A stretch of DNA of 64,000 nucleotides from Streptomyces cinnamoneus (GTDB lineage Bacteria > Actinomycetota > Actinomycetes > Streptomycetales > Streptomycetaceae): the NCBI RefSeq assembly GCF_002939475.1, contig NZ_PKFQ01000001.1, positions 2,480,001 through 2,544,000 of the forward strand, read 5' to 3'. The notes under the pieces are model-generated. The model did no database searches and was not told where the DNA came from. It saw only the letters and a list, made by a program, of their open reading frames with translations. Both the position numbers and the translations under genes were made by a program. This document shows positions 35,791 to 44,969 of the stretch, in pieces. Every line of letters starts with the position of its first letter. The first letter of the stretch is position 1.

Positions 35791-35872
35791 GCGCGTCCCC
35801 TCCCCGTGCGTCCCCTGACGATCACTCAGAATGGTAACGGGGAGGCTCCCGTGACAGGCTGCCGAGCCCGCC

Positions 35873-36760
35873 TCAGCCCTGCGGTATCCGCACCAGTCCC
35901 TCCTGGATGACCGACACCGCCAGCCGCCCGTCCTGCGTGAAGATCCGCCCGCGGGCCAGGCCCCGGCCGCCCTGCGCCGTGGGGCTCTCCTGGTCGTAGA
36001 GCAGCCATTCGTCGGCCCGGAAGGGGCGGTGGAACCACATCGCGTGGTCCAGGCTCGCGCCGACCACGTCCCCCACCGCCCAGCCGCCGCGCCCGTGGGC
36101 GAGCAGCACGGAGTCCAGGAGCGTCATGTCCGAGACGTACGTGGCCAGACAGACGTGCAGCATCGGATCGTCGGCCAGTTTGCCGTTCGTCCGGAACCAG
36201 ACCTGCGACTTCGGCTCGCGGGGCTCGCCCACGCTGGCGAACGGCGGCCCGTCGACGTAGCGCAGGTCCACCGCCTCGCGCGCCTCCAGGATCCGCCGGA
36301 CGACGTCGGGGCCGCCCAGCAGCCCGGCGTGGGCGCCGAGCGTCTCGGCGGCGGTCGGCAGCGACGCCGGGTCCGGGGCGGCCGGCATCGGCTCCTGGTG
36401 CTCCAGGCCCTCCTCGTACGTCTGGAAGGAGGCGGACAGGTGGAAGATGGGCTGGCCGTGCTGGACCGCGACCACGCGGCGCGTGGTGAAGGAGCGCCCG
36501 TCGCGGATGCGGTCGACGGTGTAGACGATGGGCACGGCAGGGTCGCCGGGGCGAAGGAAGTAGGAGTGCAGCGAGTGCGCCGCCCGGTCGTCCGGAACCG
36601 TGCGCCCCGCGGCGACGAGGGCCTGCGCGGCGACCTGGCCGCCGAAGACGCGCGGCACGAGGATGGGGCGGTCGGTGGTGCCCCGGAAGATGTCCTGCTC
36701 GATCTGCTCGAGGTCCAGCAGGCCGAGGAGGTCGTCGAGGGGTGTGGAGGGCTCGGTCAT
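35873..36760 (-). CDS. tesB: Acyl-CoA thioesterase II (TesB-like)
   Basis: 295-residue double-hotdog thioesterase that hydrolyses acyl-CoA to free acid and CoA. N-terminal hotdog: RVFGGQVAAQALVAAGRTV near residue 39, SYFLRPGDPAVPI near 67 and DGRSFTTRRVVAVQHGQPIF near 88. C-terminal hotdog: SLDHAMWFHRPFRADEWLLYDQESP near 235 with the catalytic Asp, then GLARGRIFTQDGRLAVSVIQEGLVR. Length equals E. coli TesB. ATG 36760 gives MTEPSTPLDDLLGLLDLEQI. It lies next to the branched-chain acyl-CoA genes but is separated from them by the TetR gene. Confidence 0.9.
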   Translation of the reverse strand: MTEPSTPLDDLLGLLDLEQIEQDIFRGTTDRPILVPRVFGGQVAAQALVAAGRTVPDDRAAHSLHSYFLRPGDPAVPIVYTVDRIRDGRSFTTRRVVAVQHGQPIFHLSASFQTYEEGLEHQEPMPAAPDPASLPTAAETLGAHAGLLGGPDVVRRILEAREAVDLRYVDGPPFASVGEPREPKSQVWFRTNGKLADDPMLHVCLATYVSDMTLLDSVLLAHGRGGWAVGDVVGASLDHAMWFHRPFRADEWLLYDQESPTAQGGRGLARGRIFTQDGRLAVSVIQEGLVRIPQG

Positions 36761-36937
36761 GGGCCGGCGGTCCCCTCCGTGGTCCTCGTTGCACTCCGTG
36801 CGCCGCATGCCTGTCGCCCTCCCGCGCCATGGGTAAGCGCTTGCTCAGCGCCTCTGGCAGGAAGTTACCCGCCGGTCACCGGGCTGTCCAGATCCGTTCG
36901 GTGCGGGGCCGGCCGGCCGCGCCCCGGGGCCCGGGGA

Positions 36938-37555
36938 TCAGCCGGACAGGGCCGCCAGGGCGCCCAGGGCCAGCCGGCGCAGCAGGGCCGCCGTGGCGTC
37001 GCGGCCGGGCAGGGCGCCGGGGCGGCCGAGGTGCGGGGTGGAGTTGAGCAGCCCGAAGACGGCGTGGACGGCCGCCCGGGCCTCGGCCTCCGCGGCGCCC
37101 GGGTACAGCTGGCGCACGACGTCGACCCACAGCTCGACGTACTGGCGCTGGAGGGAGCGCACCAGCTTGCGGTCGCTGTCGCGCAGCTGGCCCAGCTCGC
37201 GGTCGTGGAGGGTGATCAGCGCGCGGTCGTCGAGGGCGAAGTCGATGTGGCCGTCGATGAGCGAGTCGAGCACGGCGGCCGGGCCGCCACCCGCCCCGGC
37301 GGCCTCGGCGACGCGCTGCCGGCCACCGGCGAAGAGCCGCCCGCTGATGCCCACCAGCAGCTCGGCCAGCATCGCGTCCTTGCCGGCGAAGTGGCGGTAG
37401 AGGCCGGGGCCGCTGATGCCGACCGCGGCCCCTATCTCGTCCACCCCCACGCCGTGGAAGCCGCGCTCGGCGAAGAGCCGGGCGGCCTCGCCCAGGATCT
37501 GCTCGCGGCGGGTGGGGGCGGAGGCGGTCCGGGGACGGGACGGTGCGTCTTTCAC
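36938..37555 (-). CDS. TetR-family regulator of the acyl-CoA carboxylase operon
   Basis: 205-residue TetR protein. HTH at residues 15-62 (TRREQILGEAARLFAERGFH, VDEIGAAVGISGPGLYRHF). The C-terminal TetR_C domain contains LITLHDRELGQLRDSDRKLVRSLQRQYVELW near 110. It diverges from accD1 across 89 bp containing two matched 16-bp dyads, the usual sign of a local repressor that controls both itself and the catabolic operon. By context it resembles the LiuR/AcdR-type control of leucine and branched-chain degradation; the ligand is likely an acyl-CoA of that pathway (inference). Confidence 0.87.
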   Translation of the reverse strand: MKDAPSRPRTASAPTRREQILGEAARLFAERGFHGVGVDEIGAAVGISGPGLYRHFAGKDAMLAELLVGISGRLFAGGRQRVAEAAGAGGGPAAVLDSLIDGHIDFALDDRALITLHDRELGQLRDSDRKLVRSLQRQYVELWVDVVRQLYPGAAEAEARAAVHAVFGLLNSTPHLGRPGALPGRDATAALLRRLALGALAALSG

Positions 37556-37577
37556 GAAGGTAATTCTAGACAGCGGC

Positions 37578-37623
37578 GTTAGTGGTCGTTAACCTGAAGG
37601 CGGATGTGTTAACGCTCATTAAC
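37578..37623. promoter_or_regulatory. Paired 16-bp TetR operators between the regulator and accD1
   Basis: GTTAGTGGTCGTTAAC (37578-37593) and GTTAACGCTCATTAAC (37608-37623). The reverse complement of the second matches the first at 13 of 16 positions, and the second is a perfect GTTAA-N6-TTAAC dyad. Centres are 30 bp apart, about three helical turns, in opposite orientation, covering the divergent promoter region. The second ends 21 bp before the accD1 start. Confidence 0.7.
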
Positions 37624-37644
37624 CGAGCAAGGGAGCTCGAGCAC

Positions 37645-39261
37645 ATGCAGCAGGCACCGGTGCTGGGGAGCGCCGTGGATCCGGCGTCCGACGCCTGGCG
37701 GGCCAACGAGGCCGCGCACCGCGAGCTGGTGGCGCGGTTGCGCGAGAAGCTCGCCGCCGCGCGCCTGGGCGGGGGCGAGAAGGCGCGCGCCCGGCACACC
37801 GCGCGCGGGAAGCTGCTGCCGCGCGACCGCGTGGACGCCCTCCTGGACCCCGGGTCACCGTTCCTGGAGATCGCACCCCTGGCGGCCGACGGCCTGTACG
37901 GCGGGGCCGCCCCGGCCGCCGGCGTCATCGCCGGCATCGGGCGGGTGTCCGGCCGCGAGACCGTCGTCGTCGCCAACGACGCCACGGTCAAGGGCGGCAC
38001 GTATTACCCCCTGACCGTCAAGAAGCACCTGCGCGCCCAGGAGATCGCCCTGGAGAACAGGCTCCCCTGCCTGTACCTGGTCGACTCCGGCGGCGCCTTC
38101 CTGCCGATGCAGGACGAGGTCTTCCCCGACCGCGACCACTTCGGCCGGATCTTCTACAACCAGGCGCGTATGTCCGGCGCCGGCATCCCGCAGATCGCGG
38201 CCGTCCTCGGCTCCTGCACGGCCGGCGGCGCCTACGTGCCGGCCATGAGCGACGAGGCGGTGATCGTCCGCGGGCAGGGCACGATCTTCCTGGGCGGCCC
38301 GCCGCTGGTGAAGGCCGCGACCGGTGAGGTCGTCACGGCCGAGGAACTGGGCGGCGGCGAGGTCCACTCGAAGGTGTCGGGCGTCACCGACCACCTCGCC
38401 GAGAACGACGAGCACGCCCTGCGGATCGTCCGCACCATCGTCTCCACGCTTCCCGCGCGCGGCGAGCTGCCGTGGTCCGTGGAGCCGGTGGAGGAGCCCG
38501 CGGCCGACCCGGCGGGCCTCTACGGCGCGGTCCCGGTCGACTCCCGGACGCCGTACGACGTGCGCGAGGTCATCGCCCGCGTCGTCGACGGGTCACGCTT
38601 CGCCGAGTTCAAGGCGGAGTTCGGGCAGACCCTGGTGACCGGTTTCGCCCGGATCCACGGCCACCCGGTTGGTGTCATCGCCAACAACGGCATCCTCTTC
38701 TCCGAGTCCGCCCAGAAGGGCGCGCACTTCATCGAGCTGTGCGACCAGCGCGGCATCCCCCTGGTCTTCCTCCAGAACATCTCCGGCTTCATGGTCGGCA
38801 GGCAGTACGAGGCGGGCGGCATCGCCAAGCACGGCGCCAAGATGGTGACGGCCGTGGCGTGCGCGCGCGTGCCCAAGCTGACGGTCGTCATAGGCGGCTC
38901 CTACGGCGCCGGCAACTACTCGATGTGCGGACGGGCCTACTCCCCCCGCTTCCTGTGGATGTGGCCCAACGCCAAGATCTCGGTGATGGGCGGCGAGCAG
39001 GCCGCCTCGGTGCTCGCGACCGTCAAGCGCGACCAGCTCGAAGCGCGCGGCGAGGAGTGGGGCGTGGAGGACGAGGAGGCCTTCCGCGCCCCCGTCCGCG
39101 AGCAGTACGAGACGCAGGGCAGCGCCTATTACGCGACGGCGCGGCTGTGGGACGACGGCGTCATCGACCCCCTGGAGACCCGGCAGGTGCTGGGTCTGGC
39201 CCTGACCGCGTGTGCCAACGCGCCGTTGGGCGAGCCCGGCTACGGCGTCTTCCGGATGTGA
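37645..39261 (+). CDS. accD1: Acyl-CoA carboxylase beta (carboxyltransferase) subunit
   Basis: 538-residue carboxyltransferase of the methylcrotonyl/acyl-CoA carboxylase type (LiuB/MccB-like). It transfers CO2 from carboxybiotin to 3-methylcrotonyl-CoA in leucine breakdown. N-terminal crotonase-like half: [26 protein letters not shown] at about residues 53-78, [16 protein letters not shown] near 150 and [18 protein letters not shown] near 190. C-terminal half: [31 protein letters not shown] near 373 and [22 protein letters not shown] near 415. ATG 37645 follows AAGGGAG; earlier in-frame starts lie in the operators. First of four co-directional genes (accD1-accA1-hmgL-acdH). Confidence 0.9.
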   Translation: MQQAPVLGSAVDPASDAWRANEAAHRELVARLREKLAAARLGGGEKARARHTARGKLLPRDRVDALLDPGSPFLEIAPLAADGLYGGAAPAAGVIAGIGRVSGRETVVVANDATVKGGTYYPLTVKKHLRAQEIALENRLPCLYLVDSGGAFLPMQDEVFPDRDHFGRIFYNQARMSGAGIPQIAAVLGSCTAGGAYVPAMSDEAVIVRGQGTIFLGGPPLVKAATGEVVTAEELGGGEVHSKVSGVTDHLAENDEHALRIVRTIVSTLPARGELPWSVEPVEEPAADPAGLYGAVPVDSRTPYDVREVIARVVDGSRFAEFKAEFGQTLVTGFARIHGHPVGVIANNGILFSESAQKGAHFIELCDQRGIPLVFLQNISGFMVGRQYEAGGIAKHGAKMVTAVACARVPKLTVVIGGSYGAGNYSMCGRAYSPRFLWMWPNAKISVMGGEQAASVLATVKRDQLEARGEEWGVEDEEAFRAPVREQYETQGSAYYATARLWDDGVIDPLETRQVLGLALTACANAPLGEPGYGVFRM

Positions 39262-39269
39262 GGCGGAAC

Positions 39270-41396
39270 ATGTTCGAGACTGTCCTTGTCGCCAACCGAG
39301 GCGAGATCGCCGTGCGGGTCATCCGCACGCTGCGCGCGCTCGGCATCCGTTCCGTCGCCGTGTTCAGCGACGCCGACGCGGACGCCCGGCACGTCCGCGA
39401 GGCCGACACCGCCGTCCGGATCGGCCCGGCGGCCGCCGTGGAGAGCTATCTGTCCATACCGCGCCTGCTGGACGCGGCCGCGCGTTCCGGTGCCCAGGCC
39501 GTGCACCCCGGCTACGGCTTCCTCGCCGAGAACGCCGCCTTCGCGCGTGCCTGCGCCGAGGCCGGGCTGGCCTTCATCGGCCCGCCCGCCCCGGCGATCG
39601 AGCTGATGGGCGACAAGATCCGCGCCAAGGAGACCGTGCGGGCCGCGGGCGTGCCGGTCGTGCCGGGCTCGACGGGCAGCGGCCTGAGCGACGCCGAGCT
39701 GGCCGCGGCGGCGCGCGCGATCGGGATGCCGGTGCTGCTGAAGCCGTCGGCCGGCGGCGGCGGCAAGGGCATGCGGCTCGTGCGGGACGAGGCGCTGCTG
39801 GGCGAGGAGATCGCGGCGGCGCGGCGCGAGGCGCGCGGCTCCTTCGGCGACGACACCCTGCTCGTCGAGCGCTGGGTCGACCGGCCCCGGCACATCGAGA
39901 TCCAGGTCCTGGCGGACGGCCACGGCCACGTCGTCCACCTCGGCGAGCGCGAGTGCTCGCTGCAACGGCGGCACCAGAAGATCATCGAGGAGGCGCCGAG
40001 CGTCCTGCTGGACGACGCCACGCGCGCCGGCATGGGCGAGGCCGCCGTGCAGGCCGCCCGCGCCTGCGGCTACGCGGGAGCGGGGACGGTGGAGTTCATC
40101 GTCCCGGGCGGCGACCCCTCCTCGTACTACTTCATGGAGATGAACACCCGTCTCCAGGTCGAGCACCCGGTGACGGAGCTGGTCACGGGCCTGGACCTGG
40201 TCGAGTGGCAGATCCGCGTCGCCGCCGGCGAGCGACTGGGCGTCGCCCAGGAGGACGTGACCCTGACCGGCCACGCCGTGGAGGCGCGGATCTGCGCCGA
40301 GACGGCCCGCGTGAGCGGTGACCGCGTCGACTTCCTGCCGTCGGCGGGCACGGTGCGCCTGCTGCGCGAGCCGGCGGGAGACGGCGTCCGGGTGGACTCC
40401 GGCCTCTCGGAGGGCGTCGAGGTCGGCACCTCGTACGACCCGATGCTCGCGAAGGTGATCGCCCACGGACCGGACCGGGCCACGGCGCTGCGGCGGCTCA
40501 GGGCCGCCCTCGCGGAGACCACGGTCCTCGGCGTGGACACGAACGTGGGGTTCCTGCGGCGGCTGCTGGCCCACCCCTCCGTCGTGTCGGGCGACCTCGA
40601 CACGGGCCTGGTCGACCGGGACGCGGCGGCGCTCGTTCCGGCGGAGGTGCCGCAGGAGGTGTACGTGGCGGGCGGGTTGCTGCGCCAGGCGGAGCTGTCC
40701 CCCGCTCCCGCCCCCTCCCGGAACGAGGGGCACGCCCCCCGGCCCCCGGCCGGGTGGGTGGACCCGTTCTCGGTGCCGAGCGGCTGGCGCCTCGGCGGTG
40801 AAGCCGCCTGGACGGCCCACCACTTCCGCGTCCCGGGCCACGCCCCGGTGACGGTCCACGTGCGCGGTGCCGCCTCCGAGGCGGAGTTCCGGCTGACGCC
40901 CTCGGGAGAGGACGTCCCCGCCGCCTCCGGCAGCGCGAGGTTGCTGCCCTCCCGGCGCCCCGGGGGCCCGCTCCCGGAATCCGCGCCGCCCCCAGGGCCC
41001 GGGACCGGCGAACGAGCCACCCTTGAGCTCGACGGCACCACCCGCACCCTCACCGTCGCCCACGCCCCCGACGGGGCCGTCTGGCTGGCCCACGACGGCG
41101 ACACCTGGCACCTCCTGCCGTACGACCCCGTCCAGGCCGCCCTGACCGGCGGCGCCGCCGGCGCCCACGCCGGCACGCTCACCGCCCCCATGCCCGGCAC
41201 CGTCACCCTCGTGAAGGCCGCCGTCGGGGACGAGGTCACCGCCGGCCAGAGCCTGCTCGTGGTGGAGGCGATGAAGATGGAGCACGTCATCTCCGCCCCG
41301 CACGCCGGCACGGTCACCGAGCTGGACGTGACCGCCGGCAGCACGGTCGCCATGGACCAGGTCCTCGCCGTCGTCACGCCCCGGGAGGAGTCATGA
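39270..41396 (+). CDS. accA1: Biotin-carboxylase/BCCP alpha subunit of acyl-CoA carboxylase
   Basis: 708-residue subunit that carboxylates its own biotin and delivers it to AccD1. The biotin carboxylase domain opens FETVLVANRGEIAVRVIRTLRALG. The ATP-grasp region holds LLKPSAGGGGKGMRLVRDE near residue 155, HIEIQVLADGHG near 210, LGERECSLQRRHQKIIEEAPS near 227 and MEMNTRLQVEHPVTE near 288. A variable BT-like linker of about 150 residues is Pro-rich. The C-terminal biotinyl domain carries VVEAMKMEHVI with the biotin lysine at about residue 669. ATG 39270 is 9 bp after the accD1 stop with GAGGCGGAAC. It overlaps hmgL by 4 bp. Confidence 0.92.
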   Translation: MFETVLVANRGEIAVRVIRTLRALGIRSVAVFSDADADARHVREADTAVRIGPAAAVESYLSIPRLLDAAARSGAQAVHPGYGFLAENAAFARACAEAGLAFIGPPAPAIELMGDKIRAKETVRAAGVPVVPGSTGSGLSDAELAAAARAIGMPVLLKPSAGGGGKGMRLVRDEALLGEEIAAARREARGSFGDDTLLVERWVDRPRHIEIQVLADGHGHVVHLGERECSLQRRHQKIIEEAPSVLLDDATRAGMGEAAVQAARACGYAGAGTVEFIVPGGDPSSYYFMEMNTRLQVEHPVTELVTGLDLVEWQIRVAAGERLGVAQEDVTLTGHAVEARICAETARVSGDRVDFLPSAGTVRLLREPAGDGVRVDSGLSEGVEVGTSYDPMLAKVIAHGPDRATALRRLRAALAETTVLGVDTNVGFLRRLLAHPSVVSGDLDTGLVDRDAAALVPAEVPQEVYVAGGLLRQAELSPAPAPSRNEGHAPRPPAGWVDPFSVPSGWRLGGEAAWTAHHFRVPGHAPVTVHVRGAASEAEFRLTPSGEDVPAASGSARLLPSRRPGGPLPESAPPPGPGTGERATLELDGTTRTLTVAHAPDGAVWLAHDGDTWHLLPYDPVQAALTGGAAGAHAGTLTAPMPGTVTLVKAAVGDEVTAGQSLLVVEAMKMEHVISAPHAGTVTELDVTAGSTVAMDQVLAVVTPREES

Positions 41397-42331
41397 GCAC
41401 GGGACTTCCCATGACCGTCCCCGACCCCTCGCTCCCCGCGCGCGTGCGCATCCACGAGGTCGGCCCCCGGGACGGCCTGCAGAACGAGAAGACGGTCGTC
41501 CCGACCGAGGTCAAGGCCGAGTTCGTCCACCGCCTCGCCGCCGCCGGCCTGGACACCGTGGAGGCGACCAGCTTCGTGCACCCGAAGTGGGTGCCCCAGC
41601 TGGCCGACGCCGAGCAGCTGATGCCGATGCTCGGCGACGTGCCGGCCCGGCTCCCCGTGCTCGTCCCCAACCAGCGCGGCCTGGACCGCGCCCTCGCGCT
41701 CGGCGCCCGCGAGATCGCCGTCTTCGGCAGCGCCACCGAGGCGTTCGCCAAGGCCAACCTCAACCGCACGGTGGACGAGTCGCTGGCCATGTTCGCCCCC
41801 GTCGTGGCGGCCGCGCGGGAGGCCGGCGCGCGCGTGCGCGGCTACCTCTCCATGTGCTTCGGCGATCCCTGGGAGGGCGCCGTCCCCATCGAGCAGACGG
41901 TCCGCGTCAGCCGCCGCCTGTTCGACCTCGGCTGCGACGAGCTGAGCCTGGGCGACACCATCGGCGTCGCCACGCCGGGCCACGTCACCGCGCTGCTGAC
42001 CGCGCTCAACGAGGCGGGCGTGCCGACCGGCCGGCTGGCCGTGCACTTCCACGACACCTACGGCCAGGCCCTCGCCAACGCCCTCGCCGCGCTGCGGCAC
42101 GGCGTGACCACCGTCGACGCCTCCGCCGGCGGCCTCGGCGGCTGCCCGTACGCGAAGAGCGCCACCGGCAACCTCGCCACCGAAGACCTCGTCTGGATGC
42201 TCAACGGCCTCGGTGTCTCCACCGGGGTCGACCTCGGCCTCCTCACCGCCACCAGCGTGTGGATGGCCGGCCACCTGGGCCGACCCAGCCCGTCCCGCAC
42301 CCTTCGCGCCCTCTCCCACCAGGAGCCGTAG
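41393..42331 (+). CDS. hmgL: Hydroxymethylglutaryl-CoA lyase
   Basis: 312-residue HMG-CoA lyase (HMGL/DRE-TIM family) that splits HMG-CoA into acetoacetate and acetyl-CoA, the last leucine-degradation step. Motifs: IHEVGPRDGLQNEKTVVPTE at about residues 20-39 (catalytic Arg, Asp), EATSFVHPKWVPQLADAE near 58, GYLSMCFGDPWEGAVP near 150, LSLGDTIGVATPG near 184, LAVHFHDTYGQALAN near 213 (metal histidines) and AGGLGGCPYAKSATGNLATED near 244 (catalytic Cys). ATG 41393 overlaps the accA1 stop (ATGA). Length is normal. Confidence 0.92.
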   Translation: MSTGLPMTVPDPSLPARVRIHEVGPRDGLQNEKTVVPTEVKAEFVHRLAAAGLDTVEATSFVHPKWVPQLADAEQLMPMLGDVPARLPVLVPNQRGLDRALALGAREIAVFGSATEAFAKANLNRTVDESLAMFAPVVAAAREAGARVRGYLSMCFGDPWEGAVPIEQTVRVSRRLFDLGCDELSLGDTIGVATPGHVTALLTALNEAGVPTGRLAVHFHDTYGQALANALAALRHGVTTVDASAGGLGGCPYAKSATGNLATEDLVWMLNGLGVSTGVDLGLLTATSVWMAGHLGRPSPSRTLRALSHQEP

Positions 42332-42333
42332 CC

Positions 42334-43500
42334 ATGTCGCTGGACCACCGCCTCACCCCCGAGCACGAGGAACTCCGCCGCACGGTCGAGGAGTTCGCGC
42401 ACGACGTGGTCGCCCCCAAGATCGGCGACTACTACGAGCGCCATGAGTTCCCGTACGAGATCGTGCGGGAGATGGGCCGCATGGGGCTGTTCGGCCTGCC
42501 GTTCCCCGAGGAGTACGGCGGCATGGGCGGCGACTACCTGGCTCTCGGCCTGGCCCTCGAAGAGCTGGCCCGGGTGGACTCCTCCGTGGCCATCACCCTG
42601 GAAGCGGGCGTCTCCCTCGGCGCGATGCCGATCTTCCGCTTCGGCACCGAGGAGCAGAAGCGGCAGTGGCTGCCGAAGCTGTGCTCGGGCGAGTCGCTGG
42701 GCGCGTTCGGCCTGACGGAGCCGGAGTGCGGCTCGGACGCCGGCGGCACCCGCACCACCGCCCGCCGGGACGAGGCCACGGGCGAATGGGTCATCAACGG
42801 CACCAAGTGCTTCATCACCAACTCCGGCACCGACATCACCGGCCTGGTGACCGTCACCGCCGTCACCGGCCGCAAGGAGGACGGCAAGCCGCTGATCTCC
42901 TCGATCATCGTGCCGTCCGGCACGCCCGGCTTCACGGTGGCCGCCCCCTACTCCAAGGTCGGCTGGAACGCCTCGGACACCCGCGAGCTGTCCTTCTCCG
43001 ACGTGCGGGTGCCGGCCGCCAACCTGCTGGGCGAGGAGGGCCGCGGCTACGCCCAGTTCCTGCGCATACTCGACGAGGGGCGCGTGGCGATCTCCGCGCT
43101 GGCCACCGGCCTGGCCCAGGGCTGCGTCGACGAGTCCGTCTCCTACGCCGGGACGCGCCATGCCTTCGGCCGGCCGATCGGCGCCAACCAGGCCATCCAG
43201 TTCAAGATCGCCGACATGGAGATGCGGGCGCACACGGCGCGCGTGGCCTGGCGGGACGCGGCCTCCCGGCTGATCCACGGCGAGCCCTTCAAGAAGGAGG
43301 CCGCGCTGGCGAAGCTCTACTCCTCCGAGGTGGCCGTCACCAACGCCCGCGAGGCCACCCAGATCCACGGCGGCTACGGCTTCATGAACGAGTACCCGGT
43401 CGCCCGCATGTGGCGCGACTCCAAGATCCTGGAGATCGGCGAGGGCACGAGCGAGGTGCAGCGCATGCTGATCGCCCGGGAGCTGGGGCTGACGGACTGA
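42334..43500 (+). CDS. acdH: Acyl-CoA dehydrogenase (isovaleryl/branched-chain type)
   Basis: 388-residue FAD acyl-CoA dehydrogenase that introduces the 2,3 double bond in isovaleryl-CoA or other branched acyl-CoA. N-terminal helices with LGLPFPEEYGGMGGDYLALGLALEELARVDSS at about residues 50-81. Beta domain with GAFGLTEPECGSDAGGTRTTA near 126 and GTKCFITNSGTDIT near 155. C-terminal helices with GRPIGANQAIQFKIADMEM near 282, TQIHGGYGFMNEYPVARMWRDSKILEIGEGTSEVQRML near 338 to 376 (catalytic Glu in the E-I-G-E-G-T-S region by family). Starts 2 bp after the hmgL stop. Last operon gene, followed by a terminator. Confidence 0.92.
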   Translation: MSLDHRLTPEHEELRRTVEEFAHDVVAPKIGDYYERHEFPYEIVREMGRMGLFGLPFPEEYGGMGGDYLALGLALEELARVDSSVAITLEAGVSLGAMPIFRFGTEEQKRQWLPKLCSGESLGAFGLTEPECGSDAGGTRTTARRDEATGEWVINGTKCFITNSGTDITGLVTVTAVTGRKEDGKPLISSIIVPSGTPGFTVAAPYSKVGWNASDTRELSFSDVRVPAANLLGEEGRGYAQFLRILDEGRVAISALATGLAQGCVDESVSYAGTRHAFGRPIGANQAIQFKIADMEMRAHTARVAWRDAASRLIHGEPFKKEAALAKLYSSEVAVTNAREATQIHGGYGFMNEYPVARMWRDSKILEIGEGTSEVQRMLIARELGLTD

Positions 43501-43517
43501 CCCGGTGCCGCCCGGGC

Positions 43518-43543
43518 GCAGGGGTGGTCCGCGCCACCCCTGC
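43518..43543 (+). terminator. Terminator of the accD1-acdH operon
   Basis: GCAGGGGTGG, loop TCCGCG, CCACCCCTGC: perfect 10-bp stem, 17 bp after the acdH stop. No T-run. Confidence 0.75.
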
Positions 43544-43572
43544 GGCAAGATCGGTTTGAGAGAATCCCGTCC

Positions 43573-44490
43573 ATGGCTGAGATCCTCCAGACGGACGGCA
43601 CCTGGGTCTTCGACGGCGACACGATACGGATCGTGCCCGGCAGGGAGCGCGGGGTCCACGTGCTCCGGCAGACCCTTGGCGAGCTGGCGGTCCCGCTCGC
43701 GGCGGTGGCGGGCCTCGCCTTCGAGCCCGCCCGCCGCGGCGGCCGCCTCCGGCTGCGACTGCGCGGCGGCGCGGACCCGCTGTCCCAGGTGACCCGCGGC
43801 CGGCTGCCGGAGTCCGCCGACCCGTACCAGCTGACCGTCGACGCGGACCGCACGGGCGTGGCCGAGTACTTCGTCGACGAGGTGCGCAACGCCCTGCTGC
43901 TGGAGCAGGTCCCGGCCGGCCCCACCGACCGCTACCTGCTGCCGGGGCCGGCCGTGCCGATCTCGGTGGGCGCCGGCGACGGCACGGCCTCGTTCGACGG
44001 CGAGCGGATCCGGCTGGAGTGGAACTGGAAGACCGAGGAGGGCAAGAAGTCGTCGGGCACCCGGCTGCTCCCCGTGACCCAGGTCTCCGGCGTGGAGTGG
44101 CAGCCCGCCGCCGGGCTGGAGAACGGCTACCTCCGCTTCACCGTGCCCCATGCGCCGACCGAGGCCCCGCCCAAGCACGATCCGCACGCCGTGGAACTGT
44201 TCGGCTTCAAGAAGGACGCCCTGATGGCGCTGGTGGCCGCCGCCGTCGTGGCCCGGCTGCCCCACCCGGGCGCGGCCCCCGTCGCCGAGCCGGCGCCGCC
44301 CGGGCCGCTCGCCGCCCTCCCCGCGGGCCGGGCCCCCGCCGCCGAGGCCGCGCACCCGGCCGCCTCGGCCGCCGACGATCACGACGCCCTGCTGCGCCGG
44401 CTGCGCGAGCTGGGTGAGCTGCACCACTCCGGGGTCCTCACGGACGAGGAGTTCACCGCGGCAAAACAGGCCATCCTCAAGCGTTTCTAG
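43573..44490 (+). CDS. DUF4429 and SHOCT domain protein
   Basis: 305-residue protein conserved in Streptomyces. Two DUF4429-type beta-rich repeats cover about residues 8-100 (GTWVFDGDTIRIVPGRERGVHVLRQTLGE) and 135-225 (GDGTASFDGERIRLEWNWKT). An Ala/Pro linker follows, then a C-terminal SHOCT helix pair, LLRRLRELGELHHSGVLTDEEFTAAKQAILKRF. SHOCT modules mediate oligomerisation; the DUF4429 role is not known. It has its own terminator at 44518 and lies between the acyl-CoA operon and the small gene before glmS. The stop is TAG within CTAG. Confidence 0.82.
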   Translation: MAEILQTDGTWVFDGDTIRIVPGRERGVHVLRQTLGELAVPLAAVAGLAFEPARRGGRLRLRLRGGADPLSQVTRGRLPESADPYQLTVDADRTGVAEYFVDEVRNALLLEQVPAGPTDRYLLPGPAVPISVGAGDGTASFDGERIRLEWNWKTEEGKKSSGTRLLPVTQVSGVEWQPAAGLENGYLRFTVPHAPTEAPPKHDPHAVELFGFKKDALMALVAAAVVARLPHPGAAPVAEPAPPGPLAALPAGRAPAAEAAHPAASAADDHDALLRRLRELGELHHSGVLTDEEFTAAKQAILKRF

Positions 44491-44517
44491 TCGTATCCCC
44501 CCAGATTCACTGGCGCG

Positions 44518-44537
44518 CCTGCCCGATTTCGGGCAGG
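44518..44537 (+). terminator. Terminator of the DUF4429 gene
   Basis: CCTGCCCGA-TT-TCGGGCAGG: perfect 9-bp stem followed by ATTCTTG, 27 bp after the stop. Confidence 0.8.
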
Positions 44538-44591
44538 ATTCTTGCGAAACACTTTCGTTCCCCTCAGTATCGACGGGTGCTCGAACGCCGC

Positions 44592-44852
44592 ATGTCCCAT
44601 GACGACCTGGTCGACCACCTGGTGCGCAGTACGCCGCTACAGCGCGGCGAGGCCACCCGGGTGGTGCTGGACGTGCTGGCGTACTTCGACGAGACGGCCG
44701 AGGAATTCGTCCGTCGCCGCCACCGCGAGCTACAGTCCGGCGGGCTGAACAACGCGGAGATCTTCGAGCGGATCGCGGCCGAGCTGCCGCACCGCGCGGT
44801 GGCTCCACCCGAGCTCTCGCTGCGGCAGCTGCGCCGCATCGTCTACGGCTGA
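44592..44852 (+). CDS. Small conserved Streptomyces protein upstream of glmS
   Basis: 86-residue acidic, helical soluble protein (MSHDDLVDHLVRSTPLQRGEA, VVLDVLAYFDETAEEFVRRRH, NNAEIFERIAAELPHRAV, LSLRQLRRIVYG). The first half resembles HU/IHF-like N-terminal helices in pattern only. ATG 44592 is chosen, but a GTG at 44577 in frame would add five residues; neither has a strong ribosome site. It lies 117 bp before glmS on the same strand and may be co-transcribed. Function unknown. Confidence 0.65.
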   Translation: MSHDDLVDHLVRSTPLQRGEATRVVLDVLAYFDETAEEFVRRRHRELQSGGLNNAEIFERIAAELPHRAVAPPELSLRQLRRIVYG

Positions 44853-44969
44853 GGCGGCCGGAGCACCAGGGGACGGTCCCGCACGGCCGCCCCGTTCCCG
44901 CTTCCCCGCCGCCCGCCACCGCCGTCTTCGCACCGAGCACCATCGAACGCTTACCTGGGAGGGTCACCT

